Notes: generated from the sequence alone by a model not told the origin. A stretch of 64,000 nucleotides of DNA from Cohnella kolymensis (GCF_000829465.1 NZ_JXAL01000016.1:124001-188000), one strand, 5' to 3'. Positions 22,528 to 31,768 are shown, numbered from the stretch's first letter. Numbers and translations are program-made.

Positions 22528-22950
22528 ATGTTAAAACCAAAGATACGCAAAGGCACTTTCCAACATGTAGAGTCCGAACTTTACGCTTACCACGACACAA
22601 GAAAAGAAATTGTGCGCCTCAAGAATGAAATTCTCTACGCCACAGCAACACCGGACAACAACGGTGGAGGGCGCTCTAGCCTCCCTAGTGACCCGACAGG
22701 ACGAACGGCAACCCTAATGGTGAGTCATAGGCGCATTGAGCAAATGGAGCGCATAGTGGAGGCTATAGAGAGCGTGGTGGACAGGCTTCCCAAAGACAAG
22801 AGCGACATGATAAAGATGAGATATTGGGCAAGACCTCAAACGCTTACCTGGGAAGGGATCGCACTAAACTTACACATCAGCCGAAGGCAAATCATGAATT
22901 GGCGGGATGATATCATTGAAGCTATCACCGATAAAATAGGCTGGAGATGA
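22528..22950 (+). CDS. RinA/ArpU-like late transcription regulator
   Basis: The 140-residue product begins KPKIRKGTFQHVESELYAY and ends in a sigma-70 region 4-like HTH (LPKDKSDMIKMRYWARPQTLTWEGIALNLHISRRQIMNWRD). This is the layout of RinA/ArpU-family activators that switch on phage late genes. It is the last early gene and sits directly before the late-operon leader, its probable target. Confidence 0.85.
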   Translation: MLKPKIRKGTFQHVESELYAYHDTRKEIVRLKNEILYATATPDNNGGGRSSLPSDPTGRTATLMVSHRRIEQMERIVEAIESVVDRLPKDKSDMIKMRYWARPQTLTWEGIALNLHISRRQIMNWRDDIIEAITDKIGWR

Positions 22951-23181
22951 CCTTATACCCTATAATTGCACAAAGATTGCACTTTTGAATCATTTTCCCG
23001 GTGCATAATGGTAATATGAGCAGAATATAATAATAGGTTTCAGAGCCTTCCTCCTCGAAGGCTTTTTTCTTTGTATGGAGCACGCAATAGCCATCCGTGT
23101 TGGATGGTTCTTTGCGTTGGGTTATGCCCCAATGGCGGCTAGTGGTGGGGGCCGGGGCACTTAGAAGCCAGAGGTGATGGA
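22951..23181 (+). promoter_or_regulatory. late-operon control region (231 bp, non-coding)
   Basis: Two direct repeats ATTGCAC (22965-22971, 22976-22982) are spaced 11 bp, about one helical turn. TATAAT at 23026-23031 has no good -35, as expected for an activator-dependent late promoter. Three hairpins follow: AGCCTTC/GAAGGCT with T6 (23044-23070), CCATCC/GGATGG (23091-23107) and TGCCCC/GGGGCA (23125-23159). Confidence 0.6.
23044..23070 (+). terminator. terminator between early and late operons
   Basis: A 7-base perfect stem followed by TTTTTTCTTT. It may stop early transcription, or act as an attenuator if the late promoter at 23,026 lies just upstream. Confidence 0.78.
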
Positions 23182-24363
23182 ATGGACAAGCTTTTAGAGA
23201 TTGGCATCAAAAAGCGCAACAAAGAAATCACCGAGAGCTGGAACGAACTCGCAAAGAAAACCCGATTCGCCAATGGTGAACAGTTTCGCACATGGGTGAA
23301 GGGTCAGATTGGCACACAGCCAAGGACAGACACTCCAGAGATACATAACTACAAAGAGGAAGTCGAGATACACAAGGACGGCACACAGAGCAGCAATAAA
23401 CTGGTGAGGATGTCCATAGAGGAATCGAAAGACCCGTCATACCTCCTTAAAGCGCATGGATACAGTGTAGAGGCATGGGAGATTGTTGGCGCGAAGTCCA
23501 GCATTTGGAACCAACATAATAAGCAGGACGGAACAGTAACACTATTCAGCAGCAAGATATCAGTTAAGCCAAAGGTGAACGGATTCGATTGGGATAGCCT
23601 CATAAAGAGGTTAAGCAATGTACCGAGCGTAATAGTAAAACAGAATATAATACCTACAGGGGAAAGGTATTTGAGCCTTCCTCTCTTTGATATGCACTTC
23701 GGCATAAGCAGTTACGACACGTATAAGGCAACACAGACAGAGATCCTAAACCTAATCGAAACAGGATACAAAGAAATACTCATAATCGTAGGCCAAGACC
23801 TTCTCCATACAGATAACTTTAGAGGGCAGACAGCAAGCGGAACACTTATAGGCAAGATAGACATGGAAAAGGCATGGGAAGATGCAGCGCGGTTCTATGA
23901 GCCTATCATTGTGGCAGCATTAAAGAATAAAAACACTAAAACGAAAATCATGTACTCAAAAGGTAATCACGATGAATCAATGTCGTGGTCGTTTGTGAAG
24001 TACCTCAGAGGAAAATTCCCACAGGCAGAGTTTGACACCAGCTTCAAAGAAAGAAAAGTCCACATGTTAGGGCTGAACTTTGTTGGAGTGAACCACGGGG
24101 ATAAAAAGAAAGAAGAAAACCTTACAGAAAACTTCTCAACAGAGTTTCCAATAGAGTGGTCACAAGCTAAGACGAGAGAAATATTCACCGGTCATTTACA
24201 CCATGAGCGAGTGATAGACAAACGCGGGACTGTCATCAGAAGGATGCCAACAGCAAACGAGATTGACGATTACCACGATGATTACGGATATACAACAGCG
24301 CATAAACGGTTTCAGGTATTTGAATACAGCAGGGATGCCGTAAAAAGGATTCATTATGTGTGA
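23182..24363 (+). CDS. phage metallophosphoesterase
   Basis: The 393-residue product has an N-terminal HTH-like region and a calcineurin-type metallophosphatase domain from about residue 165. Motifs are LPLFDMHFG (DxH), IIVGQDLLHTDN, MYSKGNHDES (GNHD/E), VNHGD and TGHLHHE (GHxH), all metal ligands. It is the first gene of the late operon. Its substrate is unknown; relatives are common beside terminase genes in Bacillus-group phages. Confidence 0.9.
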   Translation: MDKLLEIGIKKRNKEITESWNELAKKTRFANGEQFRTWVKGQIGTQPRTDTPEIHNYKEEVEIHKDGTQSSNKLVRMSIEESKDPSYLLKAHGYSVEAWEIVGAKSSIWNQHNKQDGTVTLFSSKISVKPKVNGFDWDSLIKRLSNVPSVIVKQNIIPTGERYLSLPLFDMHFGISSYDTYKATQTEILNLIETGYKEILIIVGQDLLHTDNFRGQTASGTLIGKIDMEKAWEDAARFYEPIIVAALKNKNTKTKIMYSKGNHDESMSWSFVKYLRGKFPQAEFDTSFKERKVHMLGLNFVGVNHGDKKKEENLTENFSTEFPIEWSQAKTREIFTGHLHHERVIDKRGTVIRRMPTANEIDDYHDDYGYTTAHKRFQVFEYSRDAVKRIHYV

Positions 24364-24373
24364 GGTGAGATAG

Positions 24374-24442
24374 ATGAGCGAACCTGTCACCGAAGAAGAA
24401 GCATACGGAAACGACTGTAAAGACGGATCATGTGAAAACTGA
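24374..24442 (+). CDS. 22-aa acidic peptide
   Basis: ATG 24374 follows GAGGTGAGATAG. The peptide is acidic (PVTEEEAYGNDCKDGSCEN) with two cysteines. The same GAGGTGAGA signal recurs before the next gene. Function unknown. Confidence 0.4.
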   Translation: MSEPVTEEEAYGNDCKDGSCEN

Positions 24443-24451
24443 GGTGAGAAG

Positions 24452-24610
24452 ATGACCACAGAGTATGAAAAGAAGTGGGATGAAATAAAGCGCACGATTG
24501 AAGATGCTAGGTCAGTCGCGATCAGAAACCATTGTACAAAAGCGAAAAACACAGCAGATAAACCAACAATCACTTTAAAAGACCTATTGGATAGAGCGCA
24601 TATCATGTAA
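24452..24610 (+). CDS. 52-aa phage protein
   Basis: ATG 24452 follows GAGGTGAGAAG. The product is a charged helix (YEKKWDEIKRTIEDARSVAI) with a basic middle. It lies between the phosphatase and terminase genes. Function unknown. Confidence 0.5.
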   Translation: MTTEYEKKWDEIKRTIEDARSVAIRNHCTKAKNTADKPTITLKDLLDRAHIM

Positions 24611-24789
24611 TAATGTGCAAAGAAATGGTCGATTTAGCGGAGTCAGATATAAAAATTCATGCAAATGAGTGCAAATCTGATAGCCGAATAGGCGGAGTGT
24701 GATCCCAATCTGTTAGGCAAGGGAATGGAGGGAACCCATTGAATTAGTTAAACATACATCACCCAAATAAACATAGGAGGATGATCGAG
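24611..24789. other. non-coding gap upstream of the terminase genes
   Basis: No convincing ORF or tRNA. A region of this sort before terS is a usual place for a packaging (pac/cos) site, but no specific motif can be recognised. An AGGAGG ends the gap. Confidence 0.35.
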
Positions 24790-24800
24790 ATGGTTCCAAC

Positions 24801-24986
24801 ATGAGCAAGAACAACAGGCCAACAGTGAGCGTGATACTGATATGCAGTGAATGTGAATCTAAACATCCAATATGGCGCATAGACGGAAGGCGTAGAACTC
24901 CGGGACATATTAAACATCTATATTGCCATATATGCAAGAAGGGCACAGCGCATGTTGATACAAATAGCGAATGGGAAACGGGGTGA
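24801..24986 (+). CDS. small zinc-ribbon protein before terminase
   Basis: The 61-residue product has CSECESKH near the start and HLYCHICKKGTAH near the end, two Cys pairs typical of a zinc ribbon. Its ATG overlaps the stop of a four-codon leader ORF (24790-24804, Met-Val-Pro-Thr) that carries the only ribosome-binding site, so translation is probably coupled. Confidence 0.6.
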   Translation: MSKNNRPTVSVILICSECESKHPIWRIDGRRRTPGHIKHLYCHICKKGTAHVDTNSEWETG

Positions 24987-25420
24987 TGGAAGTGGCATTG
25001 AATCCGCAACAACAAATGTTTGCTGACTATTATCTCGTGGAACCCAATGCCACCGAAGCAGCCAAGAAAGCCGGTTACAGTGAAAAGACAGCCTATTCAC
25101 AAGGACAACGACTGTTGAAACATGTTGAAGTTCGCGCGTATATAGACGAGAAGATGACTGAGCGCTCAGAAAAGCTTAATATTGAGGCCGAATGGGTGCT
25201 TGCTAAACTCGTTCAAGTTGCCGATCGTTCAATGAAAGCTGAACCCGTGATGAAATGGGATTATGAGGAACGCGCACTTAAAGAAACCGGCGAATACCAA
25301 TTTGACAGCCAAGGGGCAAACAGAGCTTTAGAGCTCATTGGCAAGCACTTAGGTATGTTCAAAGACAAAATCGAGCATAGCGGCACATTAGGCGTTCAGA
25401 TTGTGGATGATATCAAATGA
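24986..25420 (+). CDS. terS: terminase small subunit
   Basis: The product follows the Terminase_2 pattern: LNPQQQMFADYYLVEPNATEAAKKAGYSEKTAYSQGQRLLK at the N-terminus (HTH that recognises the packaging site), ending IEHSGTLGVQIVDDIK. ATG 24986 overlaps the previous stop; ATG 24971 and GTG 24992 are alternative starts. It overlaps terL by 4 bases. Confidence 0.93.
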   Translation: MEVALNPQQQMFADYYLVEPNATEAAKKAGYSEKTAYSQGQRLLKHVEVRAYIDEKMTERSEKLNIEAEWVLAKLVQVADRSMKAEPVMKWDYEERALKETGEYQFDSQGANRALELIGKHLGMFKDKIEHSGTLGVQIVDDIK

Positions 25421-26754
25421 TTAAGTTAGCAGATGTCATAGCACCATCCTTTCATCCGGTTCATTTGGACATCAAGAAAGATAAACATACGCACTATTGG
25501 CTCAAAGGCGGTCGTGGTTCCACTAAGTCGTCATTCGTCGCCATTGAACTCATACTCGGCATCATGAAAGATCCCGAAGCAAACTGTGTTGCACTCCGTA
25601 AAGTGAAGGACACATTAAAGGATTCAGTTTATGAACAGCTCTCCTGGGCCATTGAAAAACTCGGTGTGGATCGGTATTGGCACAGGGGAATAAGCCCACT
25701 GAGTTTAACCTACATTCCAACTGGTCAGAAGATCATATTCAGAGGCGCAGATAACCCTAAGAAGATCAAATCCATCAAGTTTAGCAAAGGCTACTGTAAA
25801 TTCATTTGGTACGAGGAAGTAGACGAGTTCTCAGGCATGGAAGAGATACGGATGATTAACCAATCTCTAATGCGTGGCGGATCTAAACATATTGTGTTAT
25901 ACAGCTACAACCCGCCGAAGTCCATGAACAATTGGGTCAACGCGGAGGTTCAATATACACGCGAGGATAGAACAGTGCACCACAGCAATTACTTGAGTGT
26001 GCCGAAAGAATGGTTAGGCGATCAGTTCCTAATTGAGGCTAATCACCTTAAATCTGTTAAACCCACTTCCTACGAACATGAATACCTGGGCGAAGTCACC
26101 GGTACAGGCGGCGAAGTGTTCAGCAATGTACAGATACGCCCGATCAGTGATGAAGAAATCAAAGACTTCTACAACATCCGGCGAGGCATCGACTTTGGCT
26201 ATGCGATAGACCCCTTCTCTTATGGCGTGATGCACTACGACCGCAAGAAGAAGCGTTTATATATCTTCCATGAGTTTTACAAAGTGGGCTTAAGCAATCA
26301 TGCAGCATATGAGCATGTTGCAAAAGAGAACAAACAGAACGAGCAGATCCTTGCAGACTCCGCAGAACCTAAGAGTATCCACGAGCTGCGGCAATATGGC
26401 TTACGCATCAGAGGCGTGAAGAAAGGCCCGGACAGTATCGAGTACGGCGTTAAGTTCCTGCAGGACTTAGAAGCCATCATAATTGATGACGAACGTTGCC
26501 CAGAGACAGCAAGAGAGTTTCTAACGTATGAGCTTGAGAAAGACGCAAACGGCAACTTTAAAGCAGGTTATCCCGACAAGAACAACCATGCAATCGACAT
26601 GACACGTTACGCGATGAATGATGAGTGCATGAAGTTCAAAGAGGAGCAGAAGCACACGCCTGACCCTGACAATCCGACACCGCAGGAGAAGCACACTAAG
26701 ATGGTTAAGGCGATGACAGGCGGTACAGCACCTAAAGAATTGATGAGGTGGTAA
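25417..26754 (+). CDS. terL: terminase large subunit, PBSX/Terminase_3 type
   Basis: The 445-residue protein has an N-terminal ATPase with Walker A KGGRGSTKSS (near residue 31), the Walker B-like IWYEEVDEF, and SYNPPKSMNNWV. A C-terminal RNase H-like nuclease follows (RRGIDFGYAIDPFSYGV, ILADSAEPKSI, DKNNHAIDMTRYAM). It pumps DNA into the prohead and cuts the concatemer. Complete. Confidence 0.96.
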   Translation: MIKLADVIAPSFHPVHLDIKKDKHTHYWLKGGRGSTKSSFVAIELILGIMKDPEANCVALRKVKDTLKDSVYEQLSWAIEKLGVDRYWHRGISPLSLTYIPTGQKIIFRGADNPKKIKSIKFSKGYCKFIWYEEVDEFSGMEEIRMINQSLMRGGSKHIVLYSYNPPKSMNNWVNAEVQYTREDRTVHHSNYLSVPKEWLGDQFLIEANHLKSVKPTSYEHEYLGEVTGTGGEVFSNVQIRPISDEEIKDFYNIRRGIDFGYAIDPFSYGVMHYDRKKKRLYIFHEFYKVGLSNHAAYEHVAKENKQNEQILADSAEPKSIHELRQYGLRIRGVKKGPDSIEYGVKFLQDLEAIIIDDERCPETAREFLTYELEKDANGNFKAGYPDKNNHAIDMTRYAMNDECMKFKEEQKHTPDPDNPTPQEKHTKMVKAMTGGTAPKELMRW

Positions 26755-26756
26755 AT

Positions 26757-26960
26757 ATGGATTACCTACAAGGACTGCTCACTGGGGCAGTCTTTTCTGC
26801 GTTGATCTTTCTTTATCTGCAATCAAGAAAGCCGAAACCGGCGAAGCATGATGAACCCGATCCCGAGGTTAAGCGCAAAGCCAAAGAGACGCACGAACAT
26901 TTCCAATCACTGATGAACTATGACGTATCGCAAGCCCTTGAGCGAAAGAAGGTGACATAG
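26757..26960 (+). CDS. small membrane protein between terL and portal
   Basis: ATG 26757 follows GAGGTGG. One hydrophobic segment (LLTGAVFSALIFLYL) near the N-terminus precedes a charged helical tail of about 45 residues. It is 2 bases from the portal gene. Its role in the particle or cell is unknown. Confidence 0.6.
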   Translation: MDYLQGLLTGAVFSALIFLYLQSRKPKPAKHDEPDPEVKRKAKETHEHFQSLMNYDVSQALERKKVT

Positions 26961-26961
26961 A

Positions 26962-28689
26962 TTGGCCGATACAACGAAAGATTGGGACTTATACGAGGCG
27001 GGCAAGCGATACAACAACCGCTTAACGCCGAACTATTACGACACCGTTGATGCGAATCTAGCCTTCTTCCAGGGCGATCAATGGCGCAATCTGCCGGATA
27101 CGAACATGCCGAAGCCCGTGTTTAACATCATCAAGCGGGTTATTACCTTTTTCGTCGCTTCCATGACCACATCGAACATCAAAATCCACTATAAGCCTTT
27201 GGGATACGGTAACGACCTTCCAATGATGGAGGGTATAGACCCAATCGAGGTGGCAAATGAGCAAACCAAAACTCTGCTTGAGAAGTTCAAAATGGAGTAT
27301 AAGCAGCGTGAAGCCTTATTTGATTCCGCCATAACCGGAGACGCTTGCGCACACTTCTACTTCGACATCGAGAAGAGAGCATACAACGGTGGTCAAGACG
27401 TACAAGGCGAGATTTGTATGGAGATGGTGGATGGCTCTAATGTGTTCTTCGGTAACGCCAACAACTCCCGCATCGATAAGCAGCCTTATATCATCGTCTC
27501 AGGCCGGGATATGGTCGAAAGCCTGCGAGATGAAGCCAAACGGTACAAGTCGAAGGAACAAAACGGCGAAATTACCTCAGATGTGGACTACGGCGAACAG
27601 TTAGGTGAAGCAGGGCGCATCGAGGTAGAAGCAGACGATTACGGCAAAGCACAATATATCATCGTATACCGCTACGACAAGAAAACCAAGACGATCAAAG
27701 CCAGTAAGAGCGTCAAAACAGCCTACATTTACAAGGACATTGACACCGAGCTTTCTCACTATCCTGTGGCATGGCTGAACTGGGAGAAGCAGAAGAACCA
27801 GTACCACGGACGCGCACTATGTACGGGGATGTTGCCGAACCAAATTTTCATTAATCGCATGTTCGCCATGGTTATGTATCATTTGATGATGACGGCATTC
27901 CCAAAAGCGGTGTACAACGCAGACATTATCGAGAATTGGTCAAACGGTATTGGTGATGCCATCCCTGTTACCGGGATCGGGCATGAGGCGAATATCAAGA
28001 ATATTGCCGGTTACCTTGAGCCTGGAAACATGAGCAATCAAATCATTCAGGCTATTGAACTTGCGATGCAGTACACAAAGGAAACACTCGGAATCAGTGA
28101 CGCGGCAATGGGTAACGTTGATCCCAAAAACACATCAGCCATCATTGCGGTGCAGAAGTCGTCGGCTATTCCCTTGGAGAACCCGAAAGCAAACCTGCAT
28201 GAGTGGTTTGAAGACATTGGGCGCATCATCTTTGACATGATCGGCACATACTACGGGCCGCGTCCGGTTCAAGTGGGTGAGCAGGTACTACCGTTTGATT
28301 TCAGCATCTTCAAGGATATGTGGCTAGACGTTAAAGCTGATGTGGGCGAAGCCTCCTATTGGTCAGAGATCGCCAGCGTACAGACGATGGATAACCTGCT
28401 CAAAGAGGGACACCTGGACATCATCGACTATTTACAGCGCATACCTGACGAGTACATTCCGCAGAAGCAGGAGCTTATCGCAAGCATTCAGCAACGGATG
28501 CAGCAACAAGCCATGATGCAGGAACAGCAGGCGATGGCACAACAAGAGATGGCTAACCAGCCGCAGGATATCGACATACAAGCAGCACTCAAGCAACTGT
28601 CGCCGGAAGAACGCAAAGCTTTTGAACAAGCGCCACCTGATGTGAAAGAACAAATCATACAGAAATTACTGCAACAAGCACCTGCGTAA
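26962..28689 (+). CDS. portal protein
   Basis: The 575-residue product starts at TTG 26962 after GAAGGTGAC. It has portal-type blocks: NANLAFFQGDQW-like (here DANLAFFQGDQW), MPKPVFNIIKRVITFFVASM, the clip/wing region YPVAWLNWEKQKNQYHGRAL, and the crown KNTSAIIAVQKSSAIPLENPK. A Gln/Met-rich C-terminus (about residues 505-540) follows. Length and order fit P22-like or SPP1-like portals that form the dodecameric vertex. Confidence 0.88.
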   Translation: MADTTKDWDLYEAGKRYNNRLTPNYYDTVDANLAFFQGDQWRNLPDTNMPKPVFNIIKRVITFFVASMTTSNIKIHYKPLGYGNDLPMMEGIDPIEVANEQTKTLLEKFKMEYKQREALFDSAITGDACAHFYFDIEKRAYNGGQDVQGEICMEMVDGSNVFFGNANNSRIDKQPYIIVSGRDMVESLRDEAKRYKSKEQNGEITSDVDYGEQLGEAGRIEVEADDYGKAQYIIVYRYDKKTKTIKASKSVKTAYIYKDIDTELSHYPVAWLNWEKQKNQYHGRALCTGMLPNQIFINRMFAMVMYHLMMTAFPKAVYNADIIENWSNGIGDAIPVTGIGHEANIKNIAGYLEPGNMSNQIIQAIELAMQYTKETLGISDAAMGNVDPKNTSAIIAVQKSSAIPLENPKANLHEWFEDIGRIIFDMIGTYYGPRPVQVGEQVLPFDFSIFKDMWLDVKADVGEASYWSEIASVQTMDNLLKEGHLDIIDYLQRIPDEYIPQKQELIASIQQRMQQQAMMQEQQAMAQQEMANQPQDIDIQAALKQLSPEERKAFEQAPPDVKEQIIQKLLQQAPA

Positions 28690-28703
28690 GGTGTTTTTTT
28701 TAT
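28679..28703 (+). terminator. short terminator at end of portal gene
   Basis: CACCT and AGGTG around a five-base loop, then eight T. The stem is short, so read-through into the scaffold gene is likely and needed. Confidence 0.55.
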
Positions 28704-28768
28704 TGTCCTGCCATACGACTCTAAACTGGGCAAATTTGCGCCTACCATAGCGCGAGGAGGCTTTACCT

Positions 28769-29532
28769 ATGTTTGATGATGACGCGATTCTACCGGACGA
28801 CTACGAGGCCACACCAGCCCCGGAGCAAGAGGTAGAACAAGAACAACCGGCAGAAACCCTAACCGAAGTAGAGGATACCAAACCGACTGAGGAAGAGGCA
28901 GAGCCAACGCAAGAGCCGCAAAAACTCAAGATTAAATATAACCATGAAGAAAAGGAAATCAGTCTTGAGGAAGCGACAACCCTCGCACAAAAGGGACTCA
29001 ACTATGATAAAGGCATCGAGAGAGTCCGACAAGAAGCCGCACAACAAGCGCGTGATGCTTGGATTGCCGAGCAAGGCTATGCGTGGAACGGGAAACCGAT
29101 CACGACTGAGGCTGAGTACAACAGGCAACGGCTGAAAAGGAACTCATGGATAAGTACCAAGACCAAGGCCTGCCCGATGAGGTGGTTAAGGAGCTTGTGG
29201 AAAATCGGAAGTTCCGCGAACAGTATCAAACGCAGCAAAAGGAACTCGAATCCAAACAGCGAGAGAACGACCAATACAACGAGTTTGTCGCTCAGTTCCC
29301 GGACGTTGACCCCAAGACCATTAAGCCTGAAACATGGCAAAGGGTTGCAGACGGTGTGCCGCTCAAATACGCCTATATGGAGCAAGAGCGTGCGGATCTC
29401 TTAACCAAAGTAAAAGTCGTTGAACAAAACCAAAAGAACCAACAAAGAGCCCCTATCGGAAGCGTCACAGACCACGGAAGCAATGAAGTGGCGAGTGAGG
29501 ACGACTTTTTGAGGGGGTTTAATTCTGTCTGA
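28769..29532 (+). pseudogene. capsid scaffolding protein, frameshifted by one base
   Basis: The first frame from ATG 28769 gives an acidic N-terminus (Glu/Pro/Thr-rich, about 60 residues) and LKIKYNHEEKEISLEEAT, typical of scaffold proteins, up to about 29,121. The continuation is in the -1 frame: ELMDKYQDQGLPDEVVKELV, REQYQTQQKELESKQREN, ending DDFLRGFNSV. One base is missing in AACAGGCAACG (29,119-29,129). It lies between portal and capsid genes as expected. Confidence 0.82.
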
Positions 29533-29875
29533 TGAGTACCCACATTGATCTGACAGGCGTGCGGTTCGGTCGGTTAGTTGGGGCAAACGTCCAACATCCC
29601 GGCATTCTATCGAGCGCAACGATGTTAACGGCAACTATGAAACGTCTAACTGCCGCTGGGCAACAAAGGAAGAACAGATGCGCAATCGTCGTATTTTGAA
29701 AAACAATTCAACCGGCGTGAACGGTGTGTATCCAAGTCCGAACGGTAAAAAGTTCTGTGCGCAGATCAACTGTAACGGTAGACGAGTACACCTTGGAACG
29801 TTCGACACATTGGAAGAAGCAAAGCAAGAAAGAGAAAAGGCAGAAGAAAAATATTGGCGGAATAACACCGCATAA
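29532..29875 (+). pseudogene. decayed HNH/AP2 homing endonuclease
   Basis: ATG 29532 opens HIDLTGVRFGRL, the usual N-terminus of the HNH-AP2 family, but similarity is lost by about 29,590. Another frame then carries DVNGNYETSNCRWATKEEQ (second half of an HNH core) and a full AP2 domain (GVNGVYPSPNGKKFCAQI, LGTFDTLEEAKQERE). The HNH centre is deleted and the frame is broken. It sits between scaffold and capsid genes, a classic homing site. Confidence 0.75.
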
Positions 29876-29889
29876 GGAGCTGGATTACA

Positions 29890-30716
29890 TTGGCAATGAA
29901 CCTCGCCGCGAAATATGAGAAAAAGGTAGACGATCGCTTTAAACTGAAATCCGTTACCGAATCCGCAGTTAACCGGGAATACGATTGGACAGGTGTAGAC
30001 ACCATCAAAATCTACTCCATCCCAACAGTAGCAATGAACAACTATACTAAGACAGGCACATCCCGTTACGGAACTCCTGCTGAACTGGACAACACGGTTC
30101 AAACGATGCTGCTGACGCGTGACCGTTCCTTCACGTTCACCATCGACCGTGCAAACACTCAGGACACACAAGGCGTGATGGAAGCAGGCAAGGCGCTTGC
30201 TCGTCAGATTGATGAAGTAATTGTGCCGGAGATCGACGTCTACCGTTTGGCCGCCATGTCGGCAGCCGCCATCACTAACGGTCACACCGCCACAGCCGCT
30301 ATCACGGCTTCCAACGCTTATGTGAAGCTGCTGGACGCAGGTGCTGCGCTGGACGAGGACAAAGTGCCGGTAACGGGCCGTATCGCGTTTGTTACGCCTG
30401 CCTACTACAACTTCCTCAAGCAAGATAACACGTTCATCAAGGCATCTGAGATTGCTCAAAACATGCTCATCAACGGTCAAGTGGGCGAAGTGGACGGCGT
30501 GAAGATCGTCAAAGTTCCTTCGGTCTACCTGCCTGCAAGCCATGCGTTCATCCTGACTCACCCTATCGCGACTGTTGCCGCACAAAAACTGGAAGATACA
30601 AGATCCATGATAATCCACCCGGGGTCAATGGCAAACTCGTAGAGGGACGCAAGCGTTATGACGCATTTGTTTTGGCAAACAAAGTCAATGCGCTGTTCGC
30701 ACATAAAATCGCCTAA
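29890..30716 (+). pseudogene. major capsid protein, frameshifted by one base
   Basis: The first 237 residues are a capsid protein of the type with KYEKKVDDRFKLKSVTES, REYDWTGVDTIKIYSIPTV, GTPAELDNTVQTM and SFTFTIDRANTQDTQGVMEAG. At about 30,596 GATACAAG replaces what should be GATTACAAG. The correct C-terminus (KIHDNPPG, VNGKLVEGRKRYDAFVL, NALFAHKIA) is in the next frame to 30,716. The missing T is more likely a sequencing error or a recent lesion than long decay, since the rest is intact. Confidence 0.85.
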
Positions 30717-30730
30717 TTAGGAGGGTAAGC

Positions 30731-30859
30731 ATGAAATACGTGCTGAAGGATGAAGATGGTAAAGTGATTGCCGAGCAAGAGTTGAATGACGAGGTGCAAG
30801 CAGCCGCGTTTGAAAAAGCCGGTTTCAAGCAAGTAGCAGACAAAAAGAATAAAGAATAG
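30731..30859 (+). CDS. 42-aa protein after the capsid gene
   Basis: ATG 30731 follows AGGAGGG. The product (KYVLKDEDGKVIAEQELND, FEKAGFKQVADKK) resembles short phage proteins encoded after the capsid gene. Function unknown. Confidence 0.6.
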   Translation: MKYVLKDEDGKVIAEQELNDEVQAAAFEKAGFKQVADKKNKE

Positions 30860-30875
30860 TCTTCCCAACCATAGG

Positions 30876-30908
30876 AGGCAGAGTGTAAAAGCTCTGCCTT
30901 ATTTTTGT
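30876..30908 (+). terminator. terminator after capsid genes
   Basis: AGGCAGAG and CTCTGCCT form an 8-base stem followed by TATTTTTG. Confidence 0.85.
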
Positions 30909-30926
30909 TTATAAGGAGGGTTAAGC

Positions 30927-31289
30927 GTGCTGATTTACAGCGAAAACAAGGACGTCGGTTTGGCAATAGATGCCTCCAACATGGCGGCGGGTGCAATTAT
31001 ATTTGGAAACTGGACTGACAATGTACATTGGGTAAGAAATGTAGTGGTACTTGCCCAAAGCGATCAACAATACGATGTGGGGGTAGGTAGAAGAGATTTT
31101 TCTGGAGCAACAGATATTGGTTCTACTGTGGCCTCTACTCAAAATGCAGTCCTTTCCCCCAATTGGCGTAGTCACCCATTAACAGGGTCTTCGGGTGTAT
31201 TGGGGTATAGTGTGAGGTTTTTCATAAAAAACTCCGCAGCAGTTCCCAACACATACGGACGTTTGCGAGCCCAACTCTTAGGACTGTAG
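30927..31289 (+). CDS. beta-rich phage protein, possible capsid decoration
   Basis: GTG 30927 follows ATAAGGAGGG. The 120-residue product is rich in small and beta-forming residues (IFGNWTDNVHWVRNVVVLAQ, LGYSVRFFIKNSAAVPN). It lies just after the capsid terminator. A decoration or accessory virion protein is a guess from position only. Confidence 0.6.
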   Translation: MLIYSENKDVGLAIDASNMAAGAIIFGNWTDNVHWVRNVVVLAQSDQQYDVGVGRRDFSGATDIGSTVASTQNAVLSPNWRSHPLTGSSGVLGYSVRFFIKNSAAVPNTYGRLRAQLLGL

Positions 31290-31298
31290 GTGAAAACC

Positions 31299-31574
31299 AT
31301 GGAACAACTATTCCAGAAACTTGCCGAAGCCGGCTTGATTGACGATTCAGGAAACATTGTTCTGGAGCGTTACCCTGACGGAACATATCAAGCAGTGGAT
31401 AAACAAATCTTCAATACATTCTTCGGAGATGTTGCAGAAAACCCCACATATGAAGCCTTGATGGGGACTCATACCTTCATGTGGGGAGATCCACCACAAC
31501 AATTAACATACACAGCCGCGCAATTAGGGTATCAAAAATATTTCTATCAATGGAAAGAATTTGGCATCCTCTAA
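31299..31574 (+). CDS. phage protein of unknown function
   Basis: ATG 31299 is chosen over GTG 31290 because AGGTG precedes it. The 91-residue product starts with a helix (EQLFQKLAEAGLIDDSG) and has an aromatic C-terminus (LGYQKYFYQWKEFGIL). Its stop leads directly into a terminator. No family recognised. Confidence 0.6.
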   Translation: MEQLFQKLAEAGLIDDSGNIVLERYPDGTYQAVDKQIFNTFFGDVAENPTYEALMGTHTFMWGDPPQQLTYTAAQLGYQKYFYQWKEFGIL

Positions 31575-31599
31575 CGCCTCCTAACCGGGGCGTTTTTTC
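31573..31599 (+). terminator. terminator
   Basis: AACGCC and GGCGTT with a 10-base loop, then TTTTT. It isolates the homing-endonuclease cassette that follows. Confidence 0.8.
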
Positions 31600-31664
31600 A
31601 TGGAAAGAAGGTGAACAATGGTCACAGGGGAACAAGTCGAACCATAGCAAATCATGCCCAAATA

Positions 31665-31673
31665 TGGTATAAT
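31665..31673 (+). promoter_or_regulatory. extended -10 promoter of the HNH gene
   Basis: TGGTATAAT is a perfect TGn-TATAAT extended -10. It lies about 95 bases before the HNH start, between two terminators, so the HNH gene is likely an independently transcribed cassette. The leader contains CCGAAT...ATTCGG, a potential hairpin close to the ribosome-binding site. Confidence 0.6.
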
Positions 31674-31768
31674 TTAATAGTGGGATAGCCCGACGGGGCG
31701 ACAAGCGCAGTATTCCGAATTGCGTTTCCCATGTTCAATATTCGGATAACACTACGGAGGTGTCGAGC

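Noticed and set aside
29678..29875. Stand-alone AP2 protein
   Set aside because: It has no RBS and is preceded in frame by the second half of an HNH core, so it is the tail of a broken homing-nuclease gene.
29635..30618. 327-residue minus-strand ORF opposite the capsid gene
   Set aside because: It is the antisense shadow of the capsid gene and AP2 remnant, with unnatural composition and no RBS.
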